From an uncultured Colwellia sp. (lineage in GTDB: Bacteria > Pseudomonadota > Gammaproteobacteria > Enterobacterales > Alteromonadaceae): a stretch of 64,000 nucleotides of DNA. The notes under the pieces were generated by a model that was not told the DNA's origin, did no database searches, and was given only the letters and a program-made list of their open reading frames with translations. The position numbers and the translations under genes are program-made. The first letter of the stretch is position 1, and each line of letters starts with the position of its first letter. The stretch is from NCBI GenBank assembly GCA_913049915.1, contig CAJWZC010000003.1, positions 26,714 through 90,713 on the forward strand, read 5' to 3'. Shown piece by piece: positions 10,889 to 22,766 of the stretch.

Positions 10889-11515
10889 TTATTCCGCTTT
10901 TTTATCCCATAATAAACGCGGGTCAAAACTATTAGCGGCAAACATAGTGAAAATTACCGTAATAGTGAAATAATTTATCGCGGGGCCTGCGGCTACTGAG
11001 GTGACAAAACCAAGTTCCACCACGGCAACCATTAGCGCTACCACGAATACATCAAGCATTGACCATGGCCCTAAAGACTCAAGCGCATGATAAAATTTAC
11101 TATGTTTGTCTGGCTTTAAACGTATGCCAGTATGTACCTTATAAACTAGCACAAATAAGCCCATAATTTTGAGTAACGGTACTATGATACTGGCAGTAAA
11201 AATAATGATAGCAATGGGGTATAAGCCATGGCTAATAAACTCACTAATACCGGATAATATTGTTGCGTCACGACCAATACCCAACTGATAGACAATCATT
11301 ATGGGATAAAAATTCGCAGGAATAAAAGCGAGTAAAGCAGCAAAATTCCAAGCCAACGTATACTGTAAACTATTGTGTTTACGTTGATAGAACATACCTT
11401 GGCAACGGCTGCACTGCTGTGGCTCGGTCATTAAATTATTTAGCTTATGGCATTTAGGGCACAAAGCTAAGCCGAGTTGTTTAGCTGTTTTCATCTTATG
11501 CTTCGTCCTTGGCAA
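10889..11515 (-). CDS. PqiA/LetA-domain membrane protein (second half-size copy)
   Basis: 208 aa; zinc-ribbon CPKCHKL...CSRCQGMF plus PqiA-type TM core. Confidence 0.85.
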   Translation of the reverse strand: MPRTKHKMKTAKQLGLALCPKCHKLNNLMTEPQQCSRCQGMFYQRKHNSLQYTLAWNFAALLAFIPANFYPIMIVYQLGIGRDATILSGISEFISHGLYPIAIIIFTASIIVPLLKIMGLFVLVYKVHTGIRLKPDKHSKFYHALESLGPWSMLDVFVVALMVAVVELGFVTSVAAGPAINYFTITVIFTMFAANSFDPRLLWDKKAE

Positions 11516-12131
11516 ACGCTTGGTCTAATTTTTCCCAAATATAATTTTGATCGAGTACTACTGATGACATTGTTGAGCAAATTAACCAAAAAATAAAAGC
11601 CAGCAAGCCTAGGTTAACTGATAGTTCAGTATCATCAATTAACTTATACATAGAAACGACAATAGCAAGCATAAATACATTGAGCATAGCCCAGTTATCA
11701 AGATGATGATAAGCGCGAAAAAAGCTTAATAGTGACGGTTTTAATTTATTAAATTTAAAGCAATAGGATATATAGAATACACCTACCAGACGTACAATTG
11801 GCACGGCGATAGCAAATAGAAAAACCAAGCAGGCGATCATAAAAAAGCCGCGGTCAATCAGTACTAAAATACAATCAAATAAAGAGGCTTGATTGTATTG
11901 ACCTGCCAAGGTTACCCCCATAATAGGTAATAAAATCGCGGGCAGCATTAATATTAAGCCGGCAAGAGACCAGTTAAAGCTACGTTCAATAAAGTCGACT
12001 TTTCGTTCTATTAATATACCGCCACAACGATTACATTTGGCTAATTGTCCTTGTTTTAATTGTAGCTTGTCATAGAGTGCATCACATTGCCGACAAGCGA
12101 CAAATAATGAAGTATTAATTTTATTATTCAT
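11496..12131 (-). CDS. PqiA/LetA-domain membrane protein (first half-size copy)
   Basis: 211 aa; CRQCDAL...CNRCGGIL plus PqiA-type TM core; overlaps the next gene. Confidence 0.85.
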   Translation of the reverse strand: MNNKINTSLFVACRQCDALYDKLQLKQGQLAKCNRCGGILIERKVDFIERSFNWSLAGLILMLPAILLPIMGVTLAGQYNQASLFDCILVLIDRGFFMIACLVFLFAIAVPIVRLVGVFYISYCFKFNKLKPSLLSFFRAYHHLDNWAMLNVFMLAIVVSMYKLIDDTELSVNLGLLAFIFWLICSTMSSVVLDQNYIWEKLDQAFAKDEA

Positions 12132-12140
12132 TTAATTATG

Positions 12141-12313
12141 ATACCAATGTCATTAAATTACATGCCTATGTAGTTAACTCATGATTTTTCGATAAACGTC
12201 ATCTTTGAAGTTTCTGATCGAAGATTCATCACTTTTAGATATTGAACTTAGATTAAGAAACCACTGAGATGACGTCCCTGATCTAAGTGCCTAGGCATAT
12301 TAAATTATTGCCC
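12141..12313. repeat. repeat-like intergenic segment with imperfect terminal inverted repeats
   Basis: Left end ataccaatgtcattaaattacatgccta, right end taggcatattaaattatt; the ends pair imperfectly; no ORF. Confidence 0.35.
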
Positions 12314-12480
12314 ACTTGTGTGGGTCCAAATACGCCAAGTTGACGTTTCTCTCAATCCCAATAGCTCGCTATTACTTAATCGAGCACCTTCTTCTGATTT
12401 TTTCCTAAGCATAACAAGATCAAAAATTTCATAAAACGGGTACTGTTATCCATTTATCTACTAATTTACAAAAGTACAAT

Positions 12481-12508
12481 AAAAAAAAGCAGCGATAACG
12501 CTGCTTTT
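12481..12508 (-). terminator. rho-independent terminator of the cytochrome c gene
   Basis: aaaagcagcg-ataa-cgctgctttt with an A-run (U-run on the minus transcript), just after the stop at 12541. Confidence 0.8.
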
Positions 12509-12540
12509 AGAAACTTATTAATGAAGTAACCAAGACATTA

Positions 12541-13500
12541 TTATTTTAATGACGTGATATATTGAGTCACCGCTTTAATATCAGCATCTGATAACTTGAT
12601 CGCAATATTACGCATAATACCATTGCTATCATTACCACGACTACCATTACGGAAGCTAGCAAGTTGTTGTGTCAAGTACTCCTGGCTCTGGCCAGTAAGA
12701 CTAGGGAAAGCAGCTTGCTTCATACCTTTACCCGCCACACCATGACAAGCGATACAAGCAGTAACACCTTTAGTCGCATCGCCACCTAAATATAACTTAT
12801 GACCTACTTCATTTGATTCTCCAGTACCTGCTTTAGAGCTTTGCACTGCAAAGAATGCAGCTAAGTCATGCATATCTTCTGGAGTTAACGCGGCAACCAT
12901 ACCAGCCATTACAGCATTTTTACGATTAGCAGACTTAAAATCAGCTAATTGCTTAGCAAGGTAGTTAGCACTTTGCCCCGCAAGACTTGGGTACATAGGT
13001 ATTAAGCTGTTACCGTCAGCACCGTGACAAGCTGCACATACCATCGCTTTACTTTTACCTGCGGCAACATTACCTTTATAAATTGCTGCTGCTGGCGTAG
13101 AAGAAAGCACTTCAACATTACCTGCTGCTGACGCTACACTTGCTGAAGTTGAATCTGTGCTTGTACCTGAACTTGCTGCAGCTGCGGCTTGTTCTATTGA
13201 ACTAGGTAAACCTGAGAAATAAGCTGCTAGATCAGCCATATCTTCTGCAGATAAGTTAGCTGCCATAGGCCCCATCATTGCATCAGAACGAGTACCTGAT
13301 TTGAAATCGTTTAATTGCTTAATGATATAAGCATCATTTTGACCTGCAAGGTTAGGAAACATAGGACTTGCACTCACGCCTGTAGGGCCATGACAAGCGC
13401 TACAAGTAGCTGATTTTTCTTTGCCTGCGTTTGCATCTGCGGCTTGTACAGCACTTACTGAACTTAAAGCTACAAATAGCGAAAAGATAATTTTTTTCAT
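12541..13500 (-). CDS. triple-domain class I cytochrome c (cytochrome c4-like with a third domain)
   Basis: 319 aa; signal peptide; three CXXCH sites (CSACHG, CAACHG, CIACHG), each followed by P-LAGQ/TGQ and a conserved helix. Confidence 0.9.
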   Translation of the reverse strand: MKKIIFSLFVALSSVSAVQAADANAGKEKSATCSACHGPTGVSASPMFPNLAGQNDAYIIKQLNDFKSGTRSDAMMGPMAANLSAEDMADLAAYFSGLPSSIEQAAAAASSGTSTDSTSASVASAAGNVEVLSSTPAAAIYKGNVAAGKSKAMVCAACHGADGNSLIPMYPSLAGQSANYLAKQLADFKSANRKNAVMAGMVAALTPEDMHDLAAFFAVQSSKAGTGESNEVGHKLYLGGDATKGVTACIACHGVAGKGMKQAAFPSLTGQSQEYLTQQLASFRNGSRGNDSNGIMRNIAIKLSDADIKAVTQYITSLK

Positions 13501-13745
13501 TGAGTTGCTCTCTGCTTGTCATTAATTACGTAGCTGTTTGAATTATATTATAGCTATCTAATTAAAAAATGATAAAAAAGTATGATAGATGTATCAGTAT
13601 TTTACACGAATATTAGCGTCGTGTAACAGTGGATAAGTAAAAATTAAGTAAAAAAAACCGTAATTTGACTGTTTTATGTATTTTTTTAATAATAAAAGTG
13701 AAAGAAAAACGTTATAATAGCGAAAATTTTAAACGAGAGAAGCCC

Positions 13746-14414
13746 TTGTCGTCTTCAAAGATACATTTAAGTAAAGCCGCCTTTACCCTCAGCGCTCCAG
13801 ATATACGTCGTTTACCGGCTGATGCTGGTATTGAAGTCGCCTTTGCCGGGCGTTCTAATGCAGGTAAGTCAAGTGCTTTAAATACGCTAACCAATCAACG
13901 TGGTTTAGCGCGCATTAGTAAAACTCCAGGTCGAACTCAGCTTATCAATGTATTTGAAGTAGCAGAGAATCGACGTCTTATCGATTTACCTGGTTATGGC
14001 TTTGCCCAAGTGCCATTAGCAATGAAGAAAAAATGGCAAAAAGCATTAGGTGAATATTTAGAAAAGCGTCAGTGCTTAAAAGGTTTAGTTATTTTAATGG
14101 ATATTCGCCATCCGTTAAAAGACTTAGATATGGATCTAATACAATGGGCTGCAGATAGTGACTTACCTGTATTAGCTTTATTAACTAAGTGTGACAAATT
14201 ATCACAAGGTAAACGCAGCTCTGAAGTACTTGCTGTGAAAAAAGTGTTAGAGTCATTAAATGCTGATATTAAAGTACAGGCTTTTTCTTCGCTAAAATAT
14301 ACAGGTAAAGAACAAGCTGATGGCGTTATTTGTGAATGGCTTGAACAAGAAGCCGAAGAGTATTTACTACCTGATGAAAATGATTCAGATGATGTAGATG
14401 AGTTTACTAAATAA
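13746..14414 (+). CDS. engB: ribosome biogenesis GTP-binding protein EngB/YihA/YsxC, probable TTG start
   Basis: G1 [13 protein letters not shown]3 DLPGYGFA, G4 TKCDK; the listed ORF start (13665) lies in apparent promoter sequence, while TTG at 13746 follows a purine-rich acgagag. Confidence 0.9.
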   Translation: MSSSKIHLSKAAFTLSAPDIRRLPADAGIEVAFAGRSNAGKSSALNTLTNQRGLARISKTPGRTQLINVFEVAENRRLIDLPGYGFAQVPLAMKKKWQKALGEYLEKRQCLKGLVILMDIRHPLKDLDMDLIQWAADSDLPVLALLTKCDKLSQGKRSSEVLAVKKVLESLNADIKVQAFSSLKYTGKEQADGVICEWLEQEAEEYLLPDENDSDDVDEFTK

Positions 14415-14470
14415 GAGTAATAAGATCACCACAAAGTGATATGAAAGTGCAGCAATAACACTAAATTTTA

Positions 14471-14506
14471 AAAAGGGAGAAAGCATTATGCTATTCTCCC
14501 TTTTTT
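14471..14506. terminator. bidirectional terminator between engB and the ABC transporter
   Basis: aaaagggaga ... tctccctttttt hairpin between convergent genes. Confidence 0.8.
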
Positions 14507-14566
14507 GTGACTATTTTTTAGTAATCATAACGTAACCTGATTTCAGTTAAGTGATTACCCGCGATA

Positions 14567-16372
14567 CTAGCTTAGCTTTTTGAACTGTAATTCTACTAAC
14601 CGTTGATACAACTCGCAGTTTTTTAATAAAGCCTGGTGATCACCTATTTCGATTATGCTGCCTTGATCTAATACCGCAATGTGATCCGCATGTTGTATGG
14701 TTGATAGTCGGTGAGCGATGATTATGGTGGTGCGACCACGCATTAACTCTTCTAATGCCTGTTGCACATGATGTTCACTCTCACTATCAAGGGCACTGGT
14801 CGCTTCATCTAATAATAAAATATGCGGGTCTTTTAATATCGCTCTAGCAATAGCGATACGTTGGCGTTGACCACCAGAAAGACGCACACCGCGCTCACCT
14901 AGAAAACTATTATAACCTTCGGGTAATTGACTTATAAACTCATGGGCATGGGCTTTTTTAGCCGCTGAAATTACCTCTTCATCACTCGCCTCAGGTCTGC
15001 CATAACGTATATTATGAAAAACATCACTGCTAAATAACGCCGGTTGTTGTGGTACTAAGGCCATTTGTTGACGAAGATCTTTCGGATCAAGTTGACGTAT
15101 ATCTGTGCCACCTAGAGTAATACGACCAGATTGAGGATCATAAAAGCGTTGTAGTAATTCAAATAAAGTTGTTTTCCCTGCGCCAGACGGACCGACTAAA
15201 GCTAATATCTTACCTTGTTCAGCCACTAAGTTAAGCATTTTTGTTGCCGCTTGATCCGGTCGAGAAGGGTAGTTAAAGCTTACTGCTTCAAACGCTATTT
15301 TTGCGTTGAGATCTTTAGCTGAAATGGTATTTTTAATAGGAGGAAGAATATGGCTTTTAACCTGTAATATCTCAACTAGTCTTTCGGTAGCGCCAGCTGC
15401 ACGCTGTAATTCACCTAATACTTCTGAAATAGTTGCTAAAGAAGAGGCAACTAAAATAGCATAAAATACAAAAGCACCTAAATCACCACCGCTCATCTTA
15501 CCTTGAATAACATCGCTGCCACCAACCCATAACATGCCAGTAATAGCGCCAAAAACAATAATAATAACACCAGCAATTAAGGTGGCACGCTGCATTATAC
15601 GATTGCGACCAATATTAAACGATTTTTCAACCTCCTCACCAAAGGCGTGTCTTTCATGCGGTTCGTGAGTATAACTTTGTACTGTTTTAATATGTTCAAT
15701 TGCTTCACCAGCATAACTACCAACATCAGCCATAGAGTCTTGGCTTTTACGTGATAATTTTCTAACTTTTCGGCCATAAAATAATATCGGTACTAAGATA
15801 AAAGGCACCGATAATAAAACAATAAAAGTTAATTTAATATTTGTGGCGAATAGCATCACTAACCCACCCAATAGCATTAAAACGCTTCGGATAGCCATAG
15901 AAAACGAAGAGCCAATAATACTCTGTAGCAGGGTAGTATCTGTGGTGATACGCGACATAATATCGCCACTACCATTGGTTTCAAAATAACTAGGGTGTAA
16001 GGTAATCACATGATTAAAAACGGCTAAGCGAATATCAGCGCTGACCCGTTCACCTAACCAGGACACTAGGTAAAAACGAGAAAATGTGCCCCCAGCAATT
16101 AATACGGTAATGGCTAATATAAATAATACTGCCTGTCGTAATTGCTCAATAGATTGTTGAGCAAAACCCTCATCAATAAGCATTCTAACGCCTTGACCAA
16201 CAGACAGCATTACTGCAGCGGTAAAAATAAGTGCGAAAAAAGCAGCGAACACGTGACTTTTATAGGGACGAATGAATTGAATTAGCTCAAAGAGTATGGC
16301 AACTTTTTTCGTTGATACATTTTTTTCTAAAATTGAGTTTGTAAGTAGGTCGGCTGAGGATTGTTCCGACAT
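14567..16372 (-). CDS. ABC exporter, fused TM and ATPase (MsbA/LmrA type)
   Basis: 601 aa; Walker A GPSGAGKT, signature LSGGQRQRIAIARA, Walker B ILLLDEATSALD. Confidence 0.9.
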   Translation of the reverse strand: MSEQSSADLLTNSILEKNVSTKKVAILFELIQFIRPYKSHVFAAFFALIFTAAVMLSVGQGVRMLIDEGFAQQSIEQLRQAVLFILAITVLIAGGTFSRFYLVSWLGERVSADIRLAVFNHVITLHPSYFETNGSGDIMSRITTDTTLLQSIIGSSFSMAIRSVLMLLGGLVMLFATNIKLTFIVLLSVPFILVPILFYGRKVRKLSRKSQDSMADVGSYAGEAIEHIKTVQSYTHEPHERHAFGEEVEKSFNIGRNRIMQRATLIAGVIIIVFGAITGMLWVGGSDVIQGKMSGGDLGAFVFYAILVASSLATISEVLGELQRAAGATERLVEILQVKSHILPPIKNTISAKDLNAKIAFEAVSFNYPSRPDQAATKMLNLVAEQGKILALVGPSGAGKTTLFELLQRFYDPQSGRITLGGTDIRQLDPKDLRQQMALVPQQPALFSSDVFHNIRYGRPEASDEEVISAAKKAHAHEFISQLPEGYNSFLGERGVRLSGGQRQRIAIARAILKDPHILLLDEATSALDSESEHHVQQALEELMRGRTTIIIAHRLSTIQHADHIAVLDQGSIIEIGDHQALLKNCELYQRLVELQFKKLS

Positions 16373-16697
16373 ATTATCCCTTAGTTTATTGCTAGTAATA
16401 ATATCGGTTAAGCGACTAGCGGGTGAGTTATTGCCAATAGTCTACGCTTTTCACTACAGTTGAACTAGAGGACATTATCTAAATAGAAGATTTTTATCAC
16501 TAATACGGTATTAAAGATTAAATAGTAAGTTATCGTTATAAGGCCAAGAGTAGTAAGAATTTTTACTGAATTTCAGGCATAAGCTTATGGGGAAGCTACA
16601 AAAAAATTATTACAATAAGTGTTCGCTTAAGAACGAGCTGATTATAGAGTAGTTACTCTTTTTCTTTGATTTAGATCATTATTAGGGCATTTGTGTG

Positions 16698-16784
16698 TAG
16701 GGGTGTCATAAATAATAAGCATCGCGTTACGATATGAGAAAAATTAATATCGTATGTAACTACACATAATGTTTGCGACCCCTA
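16698..16784. repeat. short imperfect inverted-repeat element
   Basis: taggggtgtcataaataa ... cataatgtttgcgacccc ta ends; internal ttacgatat/atatcgtatgtaa pairing. Confidence 0.35.
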
Positions 16785-16982
16785 ATCATCAAATGATATT
16801 AGCTTCTAATGATTACTATTACCTCAGAACTGACCTAATTTAATCATGTATTTATTATCATAAATAGTACGCTTAGACAGAGCAGTAGACATTCGGTAAA
16901 ATTTTTTGACTAAAACTTAATATAAAAAAACACCAATTATTACAATTGATGTTTGCTAGAGTAAAGTCCTAAAAATACTACA

Positions 16983-17665
16983 TTATGACTGTTTCTTAAA
17001 TCGACGTGATGCTAAACCAATCACTCCTAATGCAACAATAGCAATAGAAGTCGGCTCAGGCACTGCTGAGACTCTAATTTCATTGAGGCCATAAACATTA
17101 GAACCACAGCAAGGGACACCTCCTACTGCAACGCTGTCAGCTCTGAACTGTAGGTATCTAAATGTACTGGTATTTGTTACAAAAAAGCTCTGAGCATTAA
17201 GTGGACCGTTATGGTAACCATTCCTAATCCGAGGCTCTGCTAATAAAGTTGAGTCAATCAGAGTAGATATGTTGCCGTTAAGGTTGCCCACTTGTGTGAC
17301 TGAGTTGCTGGCTAGTATACGAAAGTCTCCAGTGCCTCGATCGAAATACTGAGCGTTGAGAGTATTGAATAACTCAAGGAAGTCAATGATATACGCGCTA
17401 CCTAGATCTATTGTAATCCAAGCATCTACCATACCGTCGTCAGGATTTACCAGTATCTAGCGTCTACATCATTAGTTTGCTGGTTCGTTTCAGTGATAAC
17501 ACCTGACTGATTGTTGAGGATATATTCAGCTAAAAATCTACTGTCGTAAGATGTTGTTGAGCCAATTACATTACTGGTATTTAGTGTAATCAGGCCTGAA
17601 TTAGCAACTGCCTTAACTGATAAAAGTAAACTCATTAGCGTTGTTCTTAAAAGTGTAAATTTCAT
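16983..17665 (-). pseudogene. PEP-CTERM-sorted, discoidin-like secreted protein disrupted by a one-base frameshift
   Basis: ORFs 17447-17665 (signal peptide) and 16983-17432 (ending VPEPTSIAIVALGVIGLASRRFKKQ) join if one base is restored near 17450. Confidence 0.8.
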
Positions 17666-18347
17666 TTGTCTTCTTTTTTATCCCTTTCCATTAAATTTGG
17701 TAGGTAATAGTTAAAACAGTAATTTATTAATTGCTGTACTTCTTTGCAAAAAACATACTAAGTTAAAATACTGTAATTATTTAAATTGAATAGCAAGTAG
17801 CCTGATTTTGCATATAACTAGGCTATAAAATAGACTAACAATGCATATCTCATCAACTAGTTGTTTATATTGGGTAATTTAAGCCTTCTTAACTTTATAT
17901 GAGCTTTGATCAATAAGTGAGGTAAGGCGAGCTAATTTATAAGGTTTGGCATACAAACACCTTGATTTTGGGTTAGTAATAGGAAGTAAAACTATCATTT
18001 ATGTTGATAAGTCAGTTAGAGCTGATCTTATTGGTCTTAGTAACCGACAGATAGAATAAGGGATAGTAAGCGGACGTTAGGATTATACCGTCCACTTAGT
18101 GTACTTTGGAGTCATCCCAATGCAACTTCGCGATTGAGGTAATGGTGGCTTAGTTCACATAGAGATTGAACGACTTATTGGCATAAAGTTATCATCAAAA
18201 GCTTAATTTTTTTATCTATGGGGAATGTCAGTTAGCGGAAAAACACTAGAGGAGTTTGATTATTAAGCTATATCCACTGTGGCTCAAAACATACAAAAAT
18301 TTTTAGTATAAATTTTTAAATACTAATGTCTTCAGTGTGCCATACAT

Positions 18348-18677
18348 CTATTTTTTTTTCGATGTTGGCCAAACAAAGGCAGCGGGCTTGGTAGTGTTTT
18401 TCTCTACTAATGCTGTATTCTGGGCGAGTATCCCCCTGATTAATTTTCCCGTTTTTTTATTCTTACTACAAAATGTCTTTAGGTATAAAATTTCAACTCT
18501 ACTGCGTGCCCAAGGGGTTGTACGCAGAAATTTCAAACTTGATTTAAGACGCGGTTTATTGGTGAAACAACGAATATTAAGTAACTCACCCATCTTATCC
18601 CAACCAATTTTCTTCTCCAGTTCGGTGAGAATCTGTTCAAGTTTTATACCGTGTAGCGGATCATTACTTTTATTCAT
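18348..18677 (-). CDS. VF530 family (DUF2132) DNA-binding protein
   Basis: NDPLHGIKLEQILTELEKKIGWDKMGELLNIRCFTNKPRLKSSLKFLRTTPWARSRVEILYL is the characteristic VF530 core. Confidence 0.85.
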   Translation of the reverse strand: MNKSNDPLHGIKLEQILTELEKKIGWDKMGELLNIRCFTNKPRLKSSLKFLRTTPWARSRVEILYLKTFCSKNKKTGKLIRGILAQNTALVEKNTTKPAAFVWPTSKKK

Positions 18678-18986
18678 AGTCTATCTAAAATCAAAAATAG
18701 CATTGTAACAAGTTTCCTAAATATTGACAGACTTATACGTTTCACTCAGGTAAAAGTACAGCAAGTACTTTATGGATAGACAATTACATCAGTTGTACCG
18801 TCTAATTACATCAGAACGGCCAGTTATTATCATCTAATACAGTCACCTAATAGCATTTACTGCGACCACTGAATAACATTAGGTTTACCATTAATAAATA
18901 CGGTTACTTTATGTGTATTGTTGACCTTAGCTATGGGGTCAATACTAGATCAACTGATAGCCAATTGCGGACATTACGTTTTTGTG

Positions 18987-19035
18987 AAACCATGATCATA
19001 TTTAGGGTAAGATACCCTAAATATGATCATGGTTT
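18987..19035. repeat. perfect 23-bp inverted repeat with 3-nt loop
   Basis: aaaccatgatcatatttagggta / aga / taccctaaatatgatcatggttt. Confidence 0.9.
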
Positions 19036-19927
19036 GTGGGTCAGGTTTAAACATAAGTCTGTTATACCTTCGGTCGTAATACATTAACGGGTACTGTCAT
19101 ACTAGCCTAAGTTATAACCGGCTTAAAAATTAAAAGTAGGTGTTTGAGCTGATAATAGGGTGTCGATACGAGGTAGAATCGATGTCTTTAGAGTGGGGTA
19201 GTTGTTATCGGTTTTGTTGGGCATAAAAAAGCTGGAGTTATTAATACCCCAGCTTTCATTTAACGCGTTGACTAGGTCAATACGAAGTACTTACTAGCTA
19301 ACATTATGCTAAACAAATGACTATATCGTATCTAAATGAACATAAATTTAACTAGTTTTTAGGACTAATTCATGTTGGTAGTGTTCCATTTATCGAAAGG
19401 TGAAAGCTTTAATAAGGCCGGGATATTGTGGTATAGTTAAATGTAATTAGTTGGCTTAGGCAAGTTCAATTAAGTCAGTTCGCTTCATTGTGAACAAGCT
19501 ATACCTAAATACTCCGTCCTATGACTCAGTACAATCTATGGCTTGGCTATTTATCAATGGTTACAGCTTTATAGAAGACTTGAAATAAATCATCGCTTAA
19601 CTCAATAAATACCTGATGAGATAGCTTCATTCTGGCTTTACAAGAAATAGCGGTGCTAACTGACTTTGTTGACACCATAGCCGTCATAGATATTTTAGTC
19701 AAAGTTGCGTCTATTACACGACAAGTTGACGGAGGTAACGTATGAACTACCTAGTAAAATCAGGGTAACAATACTTGTGCTGATTAATAAATTTATGGCG
19801 TTAGAATGGTAAGGGACAGATTATATGATGTCCTACTCCTCTATATCCTGTTATCTACTTGAAATAGAATAATCAATAACTCTGTACCCATTAGTTGCTC
19901 AATTATCTAATTAGATGCCTCTACTTC

Positions 19928-20161
19928 TTAATCTTCGGCGTAGAGTTTCTTAAAATTTTCTAGATTCCAGCCAATCATTACTTCATCACCAACTTTAAGA
20001 GCTGGTACAGAGCGAGCCCCTATAGCGTCAAGCTCTTTTCTACCACGCTGCATTTTCGCATTTGTTACTCTGTATTTAATACCATTATTATTCAAGTAAT
20101 TTTGAGCTTCACGACAATGGGGGCATTTATCTGAAATATATAAAACAACGCGTTTCATCAC
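19928..20161 (-). CDS. glutaredoxin-like protein
   Basis: VVLYISDKCPHCREAQNYL with CPHC active site and ARSVPALKVGDEVMIGW. Confidence 0.85.
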   Translation of the reverse strand: MMKRVVLYISDKCPHCREAQNYLNNNGIKYRVTNAKMQRGRKELDAIGARSVPALKVGDEVMIGWNLENFKKLYAED

Positions 20162-20672
20162 TAACCTTTACAGAACTGTTAAAGACTAACTATTTTACTT
20201 AACTCTCAATAAAAAACAAAGATGAATTAACTGAACTGTCGATTCTATACAAAGAAAATTAAGCTACGTTAGCAAATTAATGGGATCAAAGTATCTGAAG
20301 TAGTCGCTTTGGCTTTGATTTAATCGTTTCAGGTTGGAGCTACTAATAGCAGTAATGAGCTTTAAGTTGTCAACAGAAGCTTTTTTATTATCTGTTAATT
20401 TTTGTGACTAGTTAATATATATGATTAAGTAATAATGCGGCCAAAATAATTCTAGCGCCAATGTATAACCTCAGTATCCTGTATCAGCACGTTAACAATA
20501 ATACCTGCTGGAATAAGTATATTATTTATTGCTACTCACGCACTACACATGAAAATAATAAATATAAAAAACAAAAGGTTAAAATGCTTTTAGGCGAATC
20601 GTTTAGTAATGTAATTAAATTTATAATAAATCAGTACAAAAATGCAGTCTAATGGTTAGACGGCATTAACAA

Positions 20673-21524
20673 TTACCTACTTAAGTTCTCGGCGTGAAAG
20701 CGCAGATGCTCTGCAATAAATGCTGAGATAAAATAGTAGCTGTGGTCATAACCCTCATGGAGGTTTAAATCCAATGGATAGTTGCTGGCTTTTGCTGCCG
20801 CTTCCAATGATTCAGGTTTTAACTGCTCGTTTAGGAAGTTATCAGCCATACCCTGGTCAACTTTCGCTGGAACAAGCGTGGTTGCTTTTCGCATTAACTC
20901 ACTTGCATCATGATTAAGCCAAGTTGCTTTGTCTTTACCCAAGTAGGCACTAAACGCTTTTTTGCCCCAAGGTACATTCACTGGGTTGCAAATTGGGCTA
21001 AACGCCGACATTGAGCTATAACGCTCAGGATTTAACATAGCAATAGTCAATGCGCCATGACCACCCATTGAATGTCCGCTAATGGCGCGTTTTTCTGATA
21101 CTGGGAATGTCGCTTCAATTATCTGCGGCAACTCATTAACCACGTAATCGTACATATGAAAATGACGATTCCAAGGTGCTTGCGTAGCATTGACATAAAA
21201 CCCAGCTCCTTGGCCTAAATCATAGCCGTCATCATTAGCGACCTCTTCACCTCGAGGGCTAGTATCAGGTGTAACAATGGCAATACCTAACTCAGCAGCT
21301 ATGCTTAGTGCGCCTGCTTTTTGCATAAAATTTTCATCGGTGCAGGTAAGGCCAGAAAGCCAATACAACACTGGGACTTTGTCTCCATTTGATACTTGTG
21401 GAGGCAAATAAATAGCAAATCGCATAGCACAATTTAATGTTTTAGATTGGTGACTATATTGTTTGTGCCAGCCTCCAAAACTTTTGTTCATGCTTACGTT
21501 TTCAATTAAATGATCGGTTGTCAT
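20673..21524 (-). CDS. fghA: S-formylglutathione hydrolase
   Basis: 283 aa; GHSMGGHGAL nucleophile elbow, GLTCTDENFMQKAGA. Confidence 0.93.
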   Translation of the reverse strand: MTTDHLIENVSMNKSFGGWHKQYSHQSKTLNCAMRFAIYLPPQVSNGDKVPVLYWLSGLTCTDENFMQKAGALSIAAELGIAIVTPDTSPRGEEVANDDGYDLGQGAGFYVNATQAPWNRHFHMYDYVVNELPQIIEATFPVSEKRAISGHSMGGHGALTIAMLNPERYSSMSAFSPICNPVNVPWGKKAFSAYLGKDKATWLNHDASELMRKATTLVPAKVDQGMADNFLNEQLKPESLEAAAKASNYPLDLNLHEGYDHSYYFISAFIAEHLRFHAENLSR

Positions 21525-21605
21525 GGTAAAACCTCAAGATATTACCCCTGTTCATTTGTGGTATGAAAGAGGTAACGAAATAGCTATTATTGATTAGAAT
21601 GGATG

Positions 21606-22766
<1,161 letters not shown>

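Noticed and set aside
19226-19260. Terminator-like hairpin (aaagctgg...ccagcttt) as the end of another sRNA
   Set aside because: Hairpin is real, but no convincing promoter at suitable distance on the minus strand; likely an orphan terminator of a decayed gene.
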